Positions 8,371 to 17,566 are shown, counted from the stretch's first letter. The stretch: DNA of 64,000 bases from Paraktedonobacter carboxidivorans (GCA_041156125.1 JBEVTI010000006.1:124001-188000), one strand, 5' to 3'. Translations and numbers: made by a program. The notes: generated by a model from the letters alone, not told the origin.

Positions 8371-10548
8371 ATGGGTGTATATCAGTATTCGTGGCTGGTT
8401 CTTCTGGCCCCGTTGCTGTCGTTCGTGGTGATTATTTTCGGGACGCGTATGTGGGATCTGGCCAGCCGCCCGCGCGCGACCGGGGCGAGTGCTGCCAGCC
8501 CTACCCATGACCATGCGGATACGCACGATCATGACGCACACGGCGACGAGCACGATTCTCACGGCGACGATGACGATCCCAAGGTACCGGCCCTCTCGCT
8601 CGGAGCGAGGGTCAGCGCCTATGTGGGCATTTTGATTATGCTGGCGTCATGCGTTTTTTCCTGGTATCTTCTGTTGAACTCGGTGTTGAATCCCGGCGTT
8701 TTGCAGTATGGCGGATCTGATCTGACGCTCCAATGGAATTGGGGTAGCGCGAATTTTCTCGCGCCGTACGATATCCGTTTCCATGTTGATCACCTGGCGT
8801 TGGCCATGCTAGTGGTGGTGACAACGATTTCGCTGCTGGTGCAGATCTATTCGCAGGGCTATATGGAGAATTCGGCGGGCTACGCGCGCTTCTTCTCCTA
8901 TCTCTCTTTGTTTACATTCTCGATGCTGGTGATTGTCTTCGCAGCCAACTTCCTGGTGATCTTTATCGGCTGGGAACTGGTTGGTTTGAGCTCGTATTTG
9001 CTGATCGGTTTCTGGATCAACAAGCGCGCCAAACCAGACGAGGATCGGCCCGCGCCAGCGACCGCGGCCATGCAGGCTTTTGTGGTCAACCGGATTGGTG
9101 ATGTAGGCTTTATCATCGGTATCATGATCCTCTTCTGGAAGACCGGCACATACAGTTTCGCGGAACTGATGACTGGTCCGCACAGTGTGGCGACGGCTTT
9201 TGCGAACGACAAGACGCTGCTGACAATCGCGATGGTGCTGGTCTTCTGTGGCGCGATCGGTAAGTCGGCGCAGATTCCTTTACAGATCTGGCTACCGAAC
9301 GCCATGGAGGGTCCGACCCCCGTGAGCGCGCTGATTCACGCGGCCACAATGGTCGCGGCGGGTGTCTACATGGTAGCGCGTACGTTTCCGCTCTTCGCGG
9401 CTGCCGGTCCACAGGCCTTTCAGGTAGTGGCCTGGATCGGTGGGATAACGGCCCTTTACGCGGCCCTGACCGCTTTGACGCAGACAGACTTTAAGCGCGT
9501 CCTGGCCTACTCGACGGTTAGCCAACTTGGCTATATGTTTGTCGGCCTGGGCCTATCGGGCTTGAGCGAAGATCCCTTCAAATACGGCCCTGGCCCTGGC
9601 ATGTTCCACCTGTTTACTCATGCCTTCTTTAAAGGACTGCTCTTCCTGGGAGCCGGGAGCGTGATTAACAATCTGCATCACGCGACTCATGAAGAAGTGC
9701 AGGATATGCGCAAGATGGGTGGCCTGGCAGCCTTTATGCCGATAACGGCCTTCACCTTCCTGATTGCTACGCTGACGATTTCGGGATTTCCGTTGTTCTC
9801 AGGCTTCTTCAGTAAGGATTTCATCATCAGTCTGGCGCGGGAGAATTCTTTGCCGCTTTACATAATCACGCTGGGTACAGCGGGCCTGACTGCCTTCTAT
9901 ATGTTCCGGGCATATATTGTGGCCTTTGGTGGTAAGGGCGGATCATGGGGCGGTCTGTGGGGCAATAAAGAGATCTATCGCGGCGTAGGGACGCCGCGCG
10001 AGGCTCCACTGACAATAACCATTCCGCTGATTCTGCTGGCTATTGCCTCGGTTGTGGCCGGTTACTGGACGGGTATGTTCAGCTACCTGACACCAGGGGC
10101 AACGAACCTCAGTATTCTGGGCACGTGGTCGGAGTGGCCGACCTGGGCGGGTGAGTTGGTACCGTTGATTGGTTTTGTCTGGGCCTGGTATCTGTACTCA
10201 CGTTTCTCGCTTGCTCAGATTCACGAGTATGTTGAGAAGCGAGCGGTTCTGCGTTTCTTGTATCGTTTGACGCTGCGCAAATTCTACCTGGACGATCTCT
10301 ACTACTGGCTAACAAAGTATGTTTTCCTGGGCATCGCGCATATCGCGTCTGCCTTTGACTCCTCGATTGTGGATGGGATCGTTAATGGCGTGGCGAGCCT
10401 GGTGACCAACCTGGGCAAGGGCCTGCGCCATACCGAAACCGGGAGGGTGCAGTCCTATATGTATGGTTTCTTCGGTGGGATCGCGGCCCTGGCGGTTGTG
10501 GTCTTTGTGCTGGTGGCCTTCGCGCAAGGAGGGGTAAAGCTGTGGTAG
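8371..10548 (+). CDS. nuoL: NADH-quinone oxidoreductase subunit L with a His/Asp-rich loop
   Basis: Large antiporter-like subunit at the distal end of the complex I membrane arm, with the lateral helix at its C-terminus. 725 residues, longer than the usual 610-660. The core motifs are intact: DHLALAMLVVVT, GWELVGLSSYLLIGFW, HAATMVAAGVYM and LFTHAFFKGLLFLGAGS. Part of the extra length comes from a soluble insertion between helices 1 and 2. Residues 45-69 hold seven histidines and many aspartates (THDHADTHDHDAHGDEH and onward), a composition typical of metal-binding loops. It would lie on one face of the membrane close to helix 1. The 3' end overlaps nuoM by 7 bp. Confidence 0.95.
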   Translation: MGVYQYSWLVLLAPLLSFVVIIFGTRMWDLASRPRATGASAASPTHDHADTHDHDAHGDEHDSHGDDDDPKVPALSLGARVSAYVGILIMLASCVFSWYLLLNSVLNPGVLQYGGSDLTLQWNWGSANFLAPYDIRFHVDHLALAMLVVVTTISLLVQIYSQGYMENSAGYARFFSYLSLFTFSMLVIVFAANFLVIFIGWELVGLSSYLLIGFWINKRAKPDEDRPAPATAAMQAFVVNRIGDVGFIIGIMILFWKTGTYSFAELMTGPHSVATAFANDKTLLTIAMVLVFCGAIGKSAQIPLQIWLPNAMEGPTPVSALIHAATMVAAGVYMVARTFPLFAAAGPQAFQVVAWIGGITALYAALTALTQTDFKRVLAYSTVSQLGYMFVGLGLSGLSEDPFKYGPGPGMFHLFTHAFFKGLLFLGAGSVINNLHHATHEEVQDMRKMGGLAAFMPITAFTFLIATLTISGFPLFSGFFSKDFIISLARENSLPLYIITLGTAGLTAFYMFRAYIVAFGGKGGSWGGLWGNKEIYRGVGTPREAPLTITIPLILLAIASVVAGYWTGMFSYLTPGATNLSILGTWSEWPTWAGELVPLIGFVWAWYLYSRFSLAQIHEYVEKRAVLRFLYRLTLRKFYLDDLYYWLTKYVFLGIAHIASAFDSSIVDGIVNGVASLVTNLGKGLRHTETGRVQSYMYGFFGGIAALAVVVFVLVAFAQGGVKLW

Positions 10549-12137
10549 CCATTTTATCAAACGCGCTTACCTGGACGCTCCTGCTGCCTGTCCTGGGAGC
10601 TGTAATAGCGCTTTTAGTCCCTGATAGAATCGCGCGCTGGGTCGCGTTGCTTTTCGCGGCAGGCACACTCGCGGTGACAGTCGGGATTTTCGCTCAGATT
10701 CTTGGTCAGGGTGGGTTTGGTGGCTTTGGCGACCTTGCGCATCCTCAATTTGAGGTGAGTGTTCCCTGGATTCAGTTTAAGGCTGGTGCGCTACAATTTA
10801 ATATCAACTATCATCTGGGTGTTGACGGCCTGAGTATTCCGATGGTGCTGCTCAACGCTCTGTTAACTATGCTGGCAGTGATCGGTGGCTGGAAGAAGAC
10901 GCGAGTGCGCGAGTATCTGGCCCTGCTACTCTTGCTGGAAACGGGAGTAATGGGCGTCTTTATCTCACTGGATCTCTTTCTTTTCTTCCTCTTCTGGGAG
11001 GTCGAGCTGGCACCTATGTTCTTGCTGATCGGCATCTGGGGCAGCGATACCCCGAAGCATGGTATGCCTGGGCGCATCTACTCGGCCTGGAAATTCCTGC
11101 TCTACACCTTCTTTGGCAGTATCTTTATGCTGGCCGGTATTCTGCTGGTTTACTTCCTGGTTGGTCAGCAGACGGGCGTCTATGATGCCAGCATCAAGTA
11201 TCTTTCACAGCACCTGGTGAGCGGCAATCTTAGCGTGCTGGGCATTACGGTAGGCGCGCAACTCTTGATCTTCCTGTTGATCTTCACAGCCTTCGCGGTC
11301 AAGATCCCAATGTTCCCCTTCCATACCTGGCTGCCGGATGCACATACTGATGCGCCGACTGAGGTCAGCGTCATTCTGGCAGGCGTGCTGCTCAAGATGG
11401 GCGCCTATGGGTTAATCCGCATCTGCCTCGCGCTCGCGCCAGCCGGGATGCAGGCTTTCGCGCCTTGGCTGGCGGTGCTCGCGGCGATCAATATCGTCTA
11501 TGGCGCGGCAATCTGCCTGGTGCAGAAGGATATGAAGAAGCTGATCGCTTACTCCAGCGTCAGCCATATGGGCGTGATTCTGCTGGGAGTGGCCGCGGCT
11601 GCCGGTCTGGGTGACCCGAACTTCCGCATGATGGCCATCACTGGCGCGACCGTGCAGATGTTCAGCCATGGTATTATCACTGGCATGCTCTTCTTCTGCG
11701 TCGGCGTGATTTATGATCACGCGCACACGCGCGAGATCGCGGCCTTTGGTGGTGTGGCTAAACGCATGCCGCTGCTGGCTACGCTCTTCACCTTTGCGGG
11801 CCTGGCCTCGCTGGGTCTGCCGGGTCTGGCAGGCTTTATCGCGGAGTATATGACTTTTACGAGCAGCTATGCCTCCTGGCCGGTGGTGACGATTATCTCG
11901 GTTTTCACTATGATCCTGACCGCCGCCTATCTGCTATGGATGCTGAAGCGCGTCTTCTATGGACCATTTAACGTGAAGTGGGACTGGTTGCCCGACGCCA
12001 GCGCGCGCGAGACAATCCCGCTTTTTGTGCTGGCCGCGCTGATCGTTGTCGTGGGTATCTATCCCGCGTTTCTTATCGATGTGATTACTCCGACATTGCA
12101 GACGCTAATGCATGGCTTCGGTGTGGCGATCAAGTAG
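10542..12137 (+). CDS. nuoM: NADH-quinone oxidoreductase subunit M
   Basis: Antiporter-like proton-pumping subunit of complex I. 531 residues, normal family length, with about fourteen hydrophobic segments. Diagnostic runs are LFFLFWEVELAPMFLLIG (helix 5 with the key Glu), FHTWLPDAHTDAPTEVSVILAGVLLKMGAYG and KKLIAYSSVSHMG. Translation starts at a GTG inside the last codons of nuoL, and AAGGAGGGG at 10527-10535 makes this start convincing. The 7-bp overlap indicates translational coupling. nuoN follows after 12 bp. Confidence 0.96.
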   Translation: MVAILSNALTWTLLLPVLGAVIALLVPDRIARWVALLFAAGTLAVTVGIFAQILGQGGFGGFGDLAHPQFEVSVPWIQFKAGALQFNINYHLGVDGLSIPMVLLNALLTMLAVIGGWKKTRVREYLALLLLLETGVMGVFISLDLFLFFLFWEVELAPMFLLIGIWGSDTPKHGMPGRIYSAWKFLLYTFFGSIFMLAGILLVYFLVGQQTGVYDASIKYLSQHLVSGNLSVLGITVGAQLLIFLLIFTAFAVKIPMFPFHTWLPDAHTDAPTEVSVILAGVLLKMGAYGLIRICLALAPAGMQAFAPWLAVLAAINIVYGAAICLVQKDMKKLIAYSSVSHMGVILLGVAAAAGLGDPNFRMMAITGATVQMFSHGIITGMLFFCVGVIYDHAHTREIAAFGGVAKRMPLLATLFTFAGLASLGLPGLAGFIAEYMTFTSSYASWPVVTIISVFTMILTAAYLLWMLKRVFYGPFNVKWDWLPDASARETIPLFVLAALIVVVGIYPAFLIDVITPTLQTLMHGFGVAIK

Positions 12138-12149
12138 AGGAGTCGTAGT

Positions 12150-13649
12150 ATGTTTCAACTTGCAAATCTCTATGAGCTCGCGCCAGAGATAAGTCTGACC
12201 CTGCTGGGCATGGTGGTTATGGTGGTAGACTTGTTTATCAAACGCCGCGAGGTGACGATTGGAGTGGCACTGCTCGGCTTAATTGTACCACTGGGCTTTA
12301 TCCTGGCGCAGCAATTTGATCCACAGTTTGATCAGCCAGTCACGGTCTTCTTTGGTATGCTTATCGTTGACCGTTTTGCGCTGTTCTTTGATCTCATCTT
12401 CCTGATCATTGCGGCGGTAATCATTCTGTCGTCATACAGCTATGTTCATAAGTACGTTAAAGCCGAAGGTGAGTTTTACGCCCTGTTGCTTTTCTCCGTG
12501 ACGGGTATGATGTTTATGGCGAGCACGAACGAGTTGATTTCAATCTATATCTCGCTCGAACTTACCAGCATTCCGCTTTACGTTATGGCGGGCCTGATCC
12601 GCACGAGTGAGCATTCCGCGGAGGCAGCAGTCAAATATGTGCTGCTGGGGGCGATGTCCTCGGCCATTCTGCTCTATGGTTTCGCGCTATTGTACGGACT
12701 GACTGGCACGACTGATCTAGCGCAAATTGCGGCATCGATTGGTCGGGGCGTGCATGATGGCAATGTCATGGTGCTGGTCGCGGGTGGTCTGGTGCTGGCC
12801 GGGTTTGGTTTCAAGATCTCGGCAGTGCCTTTCCACATGTGGGCGCCCGACATCTACGAGGGCGCGCCAACCCCTGCCACGGCCTTTTTCTCAGTTGGTT
12901 CCAAGGCAGCCGGTTTTGCGGCACTGATTCGCGTGTTTATGAATGGTGGCCTCTGGCAGGTCAACACTCATGCCTTTATAACGATCATGGCTGTCGTGGC
13001 TGTGCTGACGCTGATTCTGGGCAATGTGGTGGCCGCGGTTCAGAGCAATGTCAAGCGTATGATGGCCTATTCAAGTATCGCGCAGGCTGGCTATATCCTG
13101 GTTGGTTTTATTGCCAGTTTCGCCAGTTTTACTCTGAAAGCCCACAATGGGAGCGCGGCAGGTAACTCGGCGGTGCTTTTCTTTATTCTGATCTACGTGC
13201 TGACCAACCTTGGCGCGTTCGCCGGAATTATCGCCCTGGCCAATGCGACGGGCGGTGAGCGCATTGAGGATTTCCGCGGGCTGGCTAAACGCGCGCCTCT
13301 GCTCAGTGCGTGTACGGCGCTCTGTATGCTCTCGCTGGCTGGCATTCCGCCGATGGCCGGGTTTGTCAGTAAAGTTTTCATCTTTACAGCGGCCTGGAGC
13401 GAGGGTCTGAGCTGGCTGGTGATTGTTGCTCTGCTTGCCAGCGTGGTTTCGCTGGTCTATTACGGGCGTCTTGTCAAAGCCATGTACTTTGAAGAGCCGG
13501 TCAAAGCGGACCACCTGAGCACTCCTCTGGGTCTGAGCTCAGCAATTGCTCTGACTACTGCGGCGCTAATCGTGCTGACCTTTATTGCCTCGGCTGTGCT
13601 TGCCGTGACTGATCCAGCGGCGGTAAGTCTGCTGACAGCATTTAAATAA
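12150..13649 (+). CDS. nuoN: NADH-quinone oxidoreductase subunit N
   Basis: Third antiporter-like subunit of the complex I membrane arm. 499 residues with about fourteen hydrophobic segments. Family runs include ELISIYISLELTSIPLYVMAG, EAAVKYVLLGAMSSAILLYG, FHMWAPDIYEGAPTPATAFFSVGSK and VKRMMAYSSIAQAGY. AGGAGTCG precedes the ATG. It is the last gene of the nuoJKLMN run, and a strong hairpin terminator follows within 20 bp, so the operon ends here. Confidence 0.96.
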   Translation: MFQLANLYELAPEISLTLLGMVVMVVDLFIKRREVTIGVALLGLIVPLGFILAQQFDPQFDQPVTVFFGMLIVDRFALFFDLIFLIIAAVIILSSYSYVHKYVKAEGEFYALLLFSVTGMMFMASTNELISIYISLELTSIPLYVMAGLIRTSEHSAEAAVKYVLLGAMSSAILLYGFALLYGLTGTTDLAQIAASIGRGVHDGNVMVLVAGGLVLAGFGFKISAVPFHMWAPDIYEGAPTPATAFFSVGSKAAGFAALIRVFMNGGLWQVNTHAFITIMAVVAVLTLILGNVVAAVQSNVKRMMAYSSIAQAGYILVGFIASFASFTLKAHNGSAAGNSAVLFFILIYVLTNLGAFAGIIALANATGGERIEDFRGLAKRAPLLSACTALCMLSLAGIPPMAGFVSKVFIFTAAWSEGLSWLVIVALLASVVSLVYYGRLVKAMYFEEPVKADHLSTPLGLSSAIALTTAALIVLTFIASAVLAVTDPAAVSLLTAFK

Positions 13650-13660
13650 GCATGCGTTCA

Positions 13661-13698
13661 TAAAAAAAGCGGTAGACACAGGTCTGCCGCTTTTTTTT
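13661..13698. terminator. Bidirectional intrinsic terminator between nuoN and the LamG-like gene cluster
   Basis: AGCGGTAGAC (13668-13677) pairs with GTCTGCCGCT (13682-13691) around an ACAG loop, with one U-G wobble. A run of eight T follows on the plus strand, and seven A precede the stem, giving a T-run on the minus strand. It therefore serves both convergent operons. Confidence 0.88.
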
Positions 13699-13724
13699 AT
13701 GTGTTTGCTGGCCTTGGCAAATGT

Positions 13725-14675
13725 TCAAAGCTGCCAGACCAGGGCATGCGTATAGGTAATGTTAGTCGGGCTGCTGCCGGAACTGCTGACCACGCCGATC
13801 TGGCCACTGATGTAGGTCTTATCAGTTACTCTGGTTACCAGTTTCTTGTTTGCGTAGAAAGAGATCTGCTGCCCTCTGACCACAACGCCGATAGTGTTTT
13901 GTTGGTTAAGGCCGCGGGCGAAGCCAGGAATCAGGCCTGTGCGCAACACATATCCGCTGCTGAGGTTGGGATGAAGCGAGACAAGCAGCTGGTACTGGCC
14001 TTGAGCGTCAACGAAGAGCAGATAGAATTCGGCATTGTCGGCCAGGGCGCGGAAGATCAGTCCTCCTCTTGAGGTGGCATTGCCTTGTTGGATCGTCATT
14101 TGCACCTGGAATGTGAAGTCGTAAAAATAGGTTTGCTCGGCGGGACAGGTGGCATATGTATTGGTGGTCTCAACTGAGGCGTTATAGACCTGGTTAAAGA
14201 AAAAGCAGGAGGGGGTATAATTAACCCAACCATACTGTGAGACATGGCTGGGATTGGTCAGCGGATCGTCGAGTAGCAGGTGATTGCTGAATGGATAGGT
14301 CAGGGTAACTGCTGTCGCGCTGGCCTGGGCGTGGGCTGTCGCGCGTGCGTGAGCATCTGCCGTGGCCTGCGCGTGGATACTGTTCTGGTGATTATTGTAG
14401 AAGGAGTAGCCAGCGCCGCCTCCCACGATAAGCAGAAGAGTGAGAAACGCGATGAGTACACTTCTACCGATATGCCTGGGCTGCGGAGGTTGCGGCGCAG
14501 GTAGGATGATAGGTTCGACAGGTGTTTGATTATAGCCAGGGTAATCGGTGGCCTGGATTGCTGGCAGCACCGGTGCCAGCGTATCAAACGTGTATTGATA
14601 GCCTGGATAGCCCTGAGCACCGGCCAGATTATGTTGATAGCCGGGATAGTTTTGCGGGGGCTGATTCTGACTCAT
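13725..14675 (-). CDS. Single-span protein with Pro-rich N-terminus and LamG/DUF1080-like domain (paralogue 3 of 3)
   Basis: 316 residues. A proline- and tyrosine-rich cytoplasmic segment with NYPGYQ/QGYPGYQY-type repeats (about 1-75) precedes one membrane helix near residues 77-99. A short Ala/Thr/His-rich stalk and a C-terminal beta-sandwich follow; that region resembles the concanavalin-like LamG/DUF1080 fold (DFTFQVQMTI, GGLIFRA, SGQIGVVSSS). Such domains bind glycans or protein surfaces; no catalytic residues are evident. The start was moved to the second ATG (14675) because GGAGAG lies 6 nt upstream and both paralogues begin MSQN. It is the last of three cotranscribed genes, 26 bp after the previous one, with the shared terminator downstream. 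It lacks the GPYDQT motif of its paralogues. Confidence 0.8.
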   Translation of the reverse strand: MSQNQPPQNYPGYQHNLAGAQGYPGYQYTFDTLAPVLPAIQATDYPGYNQTPVEPIILPAPQPPQPRHIGRSVLIAFLTLLLIVGGGAGYSFYNNHQNSIHAQATADAHARATAHAQASATAVTLTYPFSNHLLLDDPLTNPSHVSQYGWVNYTPSCFFFNQVYNASVETTNTYATCPAEQTYFYDFTFQVQMTIQQGNATSRGGLIFRALADNAEFYLLFVDAQGQYQLLVSLHPNLSSGYVLRTGLIPGFARGLNQQNTIGVVVRGQQISFYANKKLVTRVTDKTYISGQIGVVSSSGSSPTNITYTHALVWQL

Positions 14676-14701
14676 AAACATCTCTCCATAGTCGCAAGCA
14701 T

Positions 14702-15946
14702 TTAGAGCTTCCAGACCTTTGCATTGGTATAGGCAACTGTGGCTGAGCCGCCGTTGTAGTTCGCGATGACGCCGATCTGACCACTGGTATAGGTGGGGTC
14801 ATTTACCTGGGAGACCTGTTGCTGATCGACGTAGACGCTGAGCACAGGACCATTGGCGACCACGCCGATCATGTGAACCTGGAAGAAACCGGTGGCAAAA
14901 TTGGCAATCTGTCCACTTCTCAGTGTGTGAGAACTGCCAGCGCTGTTACCTGTACGTACATCGAGCTCATAACTACCATTGCTGCCGACAAAGAGAATAT
15001 AGATCAGGCCAGTGTCCGCGTTGGCGCGGAAGAAGACCCCGCCTGCGGCAGCGGCAGGGCCACTTTTGATCGTCATCTGAACTTCAAAGGTAAAGTCCGA
15101 GAAATTGGTGGATTGGCCAGTGCAGAGCTGGATAAAGCTGGGCGGCGAGACAACCTGGTACGCGCCACCGGTAAAAGAGCATTGGGAATTGAGCGCCCAA
15201 CCATATTTCGCGCTGCCGCTATTATCTTTCAATGCATCATCAAGCACCAGGTTAGAACTGAAAGGATAGTGGGTCTTGACATAAGTTGCGGTAGCCTGGG
15301 CATTGACTGTGGCGCTGGCGTAGGCCTGGGAGGTGCCAGTGCTGTGTAGCGCAGCCTGGGCAGTAGAGGTAGCATCATTGTGCAGAACGGTCTCGTGGTT
15401 GTTATACAGCACAAAGCCGAGTACGCTGCCAACCACGAGCAGCAAAGCGATCACTGAGATGAGGATCAGCCTGACATTGCTCTTTCTTGCTGGGGGCGCT
15501 GGAGGCATGGGTAGCATTGGCGGTAGAGTCGCGGGCGTTTGGAAGTCCAGACCACTGCCAGGTGTGGGATACGTCTGGCCGCTATTGCCTGGCATGGGAT
15601 AAGCTGGATAAGCTGGATAAGCAGTACCAGGATTAGCGGGATTAGTAGGAGTGGGATAGGTAGGATAGGCAGTACCAGGGTTAGCGGGAGTGGGATAGGT
15701 AGGATAGGCAGTACCAGGGTTAGCGGGAGTGGGATAGGTAGGATAACCCTGACCGCTACGCTGGCTGAGTATGGTCTGATCGTATGGTCCGTAAGGTGTA
15801 GACTCAGGGTCAGGCGCAAAAGGTGGCGGGGGAGGAGCGTTCTGGCCATAACCTGGATTGGACGCAGGAGGATAATTTGGCTGTGCCGGATTATTGGGAT
15901 TAGGCTGATTGGGTTCGTATGGATTATAGTTTGGGTTCTGGCTCAT
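14702..15946 (-). CDS. Single-span protein with Pro-rich repeats and LamG/DUF1080-like domain (paralogue 2 of 3)
   Basis: 414 residues, closely related to the two neighbours. The N-terminal ~150 residues are rich in Pro, Asn, Tyr and Gly and include GPYDQTILSQRSG near residue 52, followed by at least three copies of the 13-residue unit YPTYPTPANPGTA. One membrane helix (RLILISVIALLLVVGSVLGFVLY) is followed by an Ala/Thr-rich stalk and the beta-sandwich domain ending YTNAKVWKL. The topology puts the repeats in the cytoplasm and the sandwich outside, assuming a positive-inside orientation. AAGGAGG precedes the ATG. The gap to the upstream paralogue is 27 bp. The exact repeats suggest recent slippage and possible length variation between strains. 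Confidence 0.82.
   Translation of the reverse strand: MSQNPNYNPYEPNQPNPNNPAQPNYPPASNPGYGQNAPPPPPFAPDPESTPYGPYDQTILSQRSGQGYPTYPTPANPGTAYPTYPTPANPGTAYPTYPTPTNPANPGTAYPAYPAYPMPGNSGQTYPTPGSGLDFQTPATLPPMLPMPPAPPARKSNVRLILISVIALLLVVGSVLGFVLYNNHETVLHNDATSTAQAALHSTGTSQAYASATVNAQATATYVKTHYPFSSNLVLDDALKDNSGSAKYGWALNSQCSFTGGAYQVVSPPSFIQLCTGQSTNFSDFTFEVQMTIKSGPAAAAGGVFFRANADTGLIYILFVGSNGSYELDVRTGNSAGSSHTLRSGQIANFATGFFQVHMIGVVANGPVLSVYVDQQQVSQVNDPTYTSGQIGVIANYNGGSATVAYTNAKVWKL
15600..15755. repeat. In-frame 39-bp tandem repeats
   Basis: Near-identical 39-bp units encode YPTYPTPANPGTA on the minus strand, with a degenerate extra unit at each end. The copies are almost identical at the DNA level, so they are young and probably variable in number. 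Confidence 0.75.
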
Positions 15947-15973
15947 ATGCGTTGCCTCCTTGTCGCGGTATTT

Positions 15974-17218
15974 CTAGAGCTGCCAGACTTTTGCGTTAGT
16001 ATAGGCGATAGTCGTCGAGCTACTGCCGTAGTCGGCAAAAACGCCAATCTGGCCACTGGAATAAGTTGGATCGGTAGTTTTCGCGGCCTGGTTCTGATCA
16101 ACGTAAACAGTGATTTGAGTTCCGTTAGCCACGATGCCAAGAGTATGGACTTGATAAAAACCGCTGTGGAAGTTGGAGACAGTGCCCTGGCTCAGGGTGC
16201 GGGTACTGGCGCCACTGCTGTTGGCTCGAATATCGAGTTCATAGTTGCCCTGTGTGTCGAGGAAAAATATGTAGAGGGCGTCAGTGGACATGTTAGCGCG
16301 GAAAAAGATACCTCCCTGGGCGTTGGTGCCACCGGTCCTGATCGTCATTTGGATTTCAAAGGTGAAATTGGAGAAATTGGTGTTTTCAGCCCCGCAGGGT
16401 AGGATGAAATGTACCTTTGTCTCCGTTGCTTCGTAGGCGCCATTGGCAAAACTGCAGCCGCTACCTATATCCCAGCCATATTTAGAGACTCCGCTATTAT
16501 CTTTCAATGGATCGTCAAGTGCCAGATTAGAGCTAAAAGGATAGTGAGTTTTGACGTAAGTTGCGGTAGCCGCGGCATTGATAGTCGCGGTGGCACGAGC
16601 CTGGGCGGTGCCTGTACCCTGCTGGGCACGAGTTTGAGCGGTAGCGGTCTCGTTGTGGTCGTTGTGTACGGTCGTCAAATGGTTATTGTAGAGTGTGATG
16701 CTGAGTACACCGGCTATAATGAGCAGCACAGCGCTCAACGCTAGGACAATCATACGCATATTGTGTTTTTTTGCCGGTGGTGGAGTTGGTGGTGGGGCGC
16801 TAAAGTTTGGCAGACCAGGAGGAGCATAGGGAGGGACAGGATAGTTTTGCGGCGAACTGACTCCTGGATTGCTGCCGTGTACGCCATACCCAGGATTGCT
16901 GGGCATTGGGTAAGATGGATAAGCACCACTATGCTGGCTGAAAACGGTCTGATCATAGGGGCCGGCCATGCCAGGCGGCGCGGATAGATTATATGCTGGC
17001 CCGGAGTTCGGTAACGGGTCGGGTCCCGGAACAGGTGGAGGTGGTGCATATTGACTATAATCGAAACCGGGTCCAGACGGAGGCTGGCCATAGGCAGGAT
17101 TAGGCCTGGAGGGGGGCTGGCCAGTATTATATGCAGGGCCAGCCGCAGGTGGATAATTAGGGTTGGCGGGCCTTACTCCATAAGGATTATAATCAGGTCC
17201 AATAGGATTCTGGCTCAC
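15974..17218 (-). CDS. Single-span protein with Pro-rich N-terminus and LamG/DUF1080-like domain (paralogue 1 of 3)
   Basis: 414 residues and the first gene of the three-gene operon. The Pro/Gly/Tyr-rich N-terminus contains GPYDQTVFSQHSG near residue 87, matching the motif in paralogue 2 although the surrounding sequence differs. One membrane helix (MIVLALSAVLLIIAGVLSITLYN) is followed by a stalk and a beta-sandwich with DFTFEIQMTI-like and GGIFFRANM strands. The gene starts with GTG, preceded by AAGGAGACC. No signal peptide is present, so the single helix acts as a signal anchor. The Ser/Thr kinase at 58397-60091 has a comparable C-terminal domain, making a functional link plausible but unproven. 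Confidence 0.82.
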   Translation of the reverse strand: MSQNPIGPDYNPYGVRPANPNYPPAAGPAYNTGQPPSRPNPAYGQPPSGPGFDYSQYAPPPPVPGPDPLPNSGPAYNLSAPPGMAGPYDQTVFSQHSGAYPSYPMPSNPGYGVHGSNPGVSSPQNYPVPPYAPPGLPNFSAPPPTPPPAKKHNMRMIVLALSAVLLIIAGVLSITLYNNHLTTVHNDHNETATAQTRAQQGTGTAQARATATINAAATATYVKTHYPFSSNLALDDPLKDNSGVSKYGWDIGSGCSFANGAYEATETKVHFILPCGAENTNFSNFTFEIQMTIRTGGTNAQGGIFFRANMSTDALYIFFLDTQGNYELDIRANSSGASTRTLSQGTVSNFHSGFYQVHTLGIVANGTQITVYVDQNQAAKTTDPTYSSGQIGVFADYGSSSTTIAYTNAKVWQL

Positions 17219-17566
17219 TAGGGTCTCCTTATTTCACAATCAAATAGTTTTATGAATTTGCACATAGTATAGCATAGGTCGCTATTGGGCGATAGTTCAT
17301 ACTCTCCAGAGTCATTTCAAAGTCGCTTACTGCCTGCGGTAGTGAGTAGTCTCCTTCAACCTGATCTGCGTATCCATATCTTCGAGGATCATTGCTCGTT
17401 TGTGCAGGCTGATGTTGGGCGTTCTCATGTCGTCACGGTACTGCGCGATCAACCGATCACAGTTATCGATTGAGGTGACGATGAGATGTACCTGAGAGTC
17501 ATCCTCGACATATCCCCTTGCTGCTGTATATGTGATAAAATAAGGGAAATTAATAGGCATTATTAA
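17219..17566. other. Intergenic region between the LamG-like operon and the thiamine riboswitch
   Basis: It should contain divergent promoters for the minus-strand LamG operon and the plus-strand riboswitch transcript. A 77-codon minus-strand frame (17327-17560) has no Shine-Dalgarno and no recognised product. I see no clear promoter hexamers at good spacing. Confidence 0.4.

Noticed and set aside
17327..17560. 77-codon minus-strand frame before the TPP riboswitch
   Set aside because: No Shine-Dalgarno and no family resemblance; it probably overlaps the riboswitch promoter. A real small gene cannot be fully excluded.
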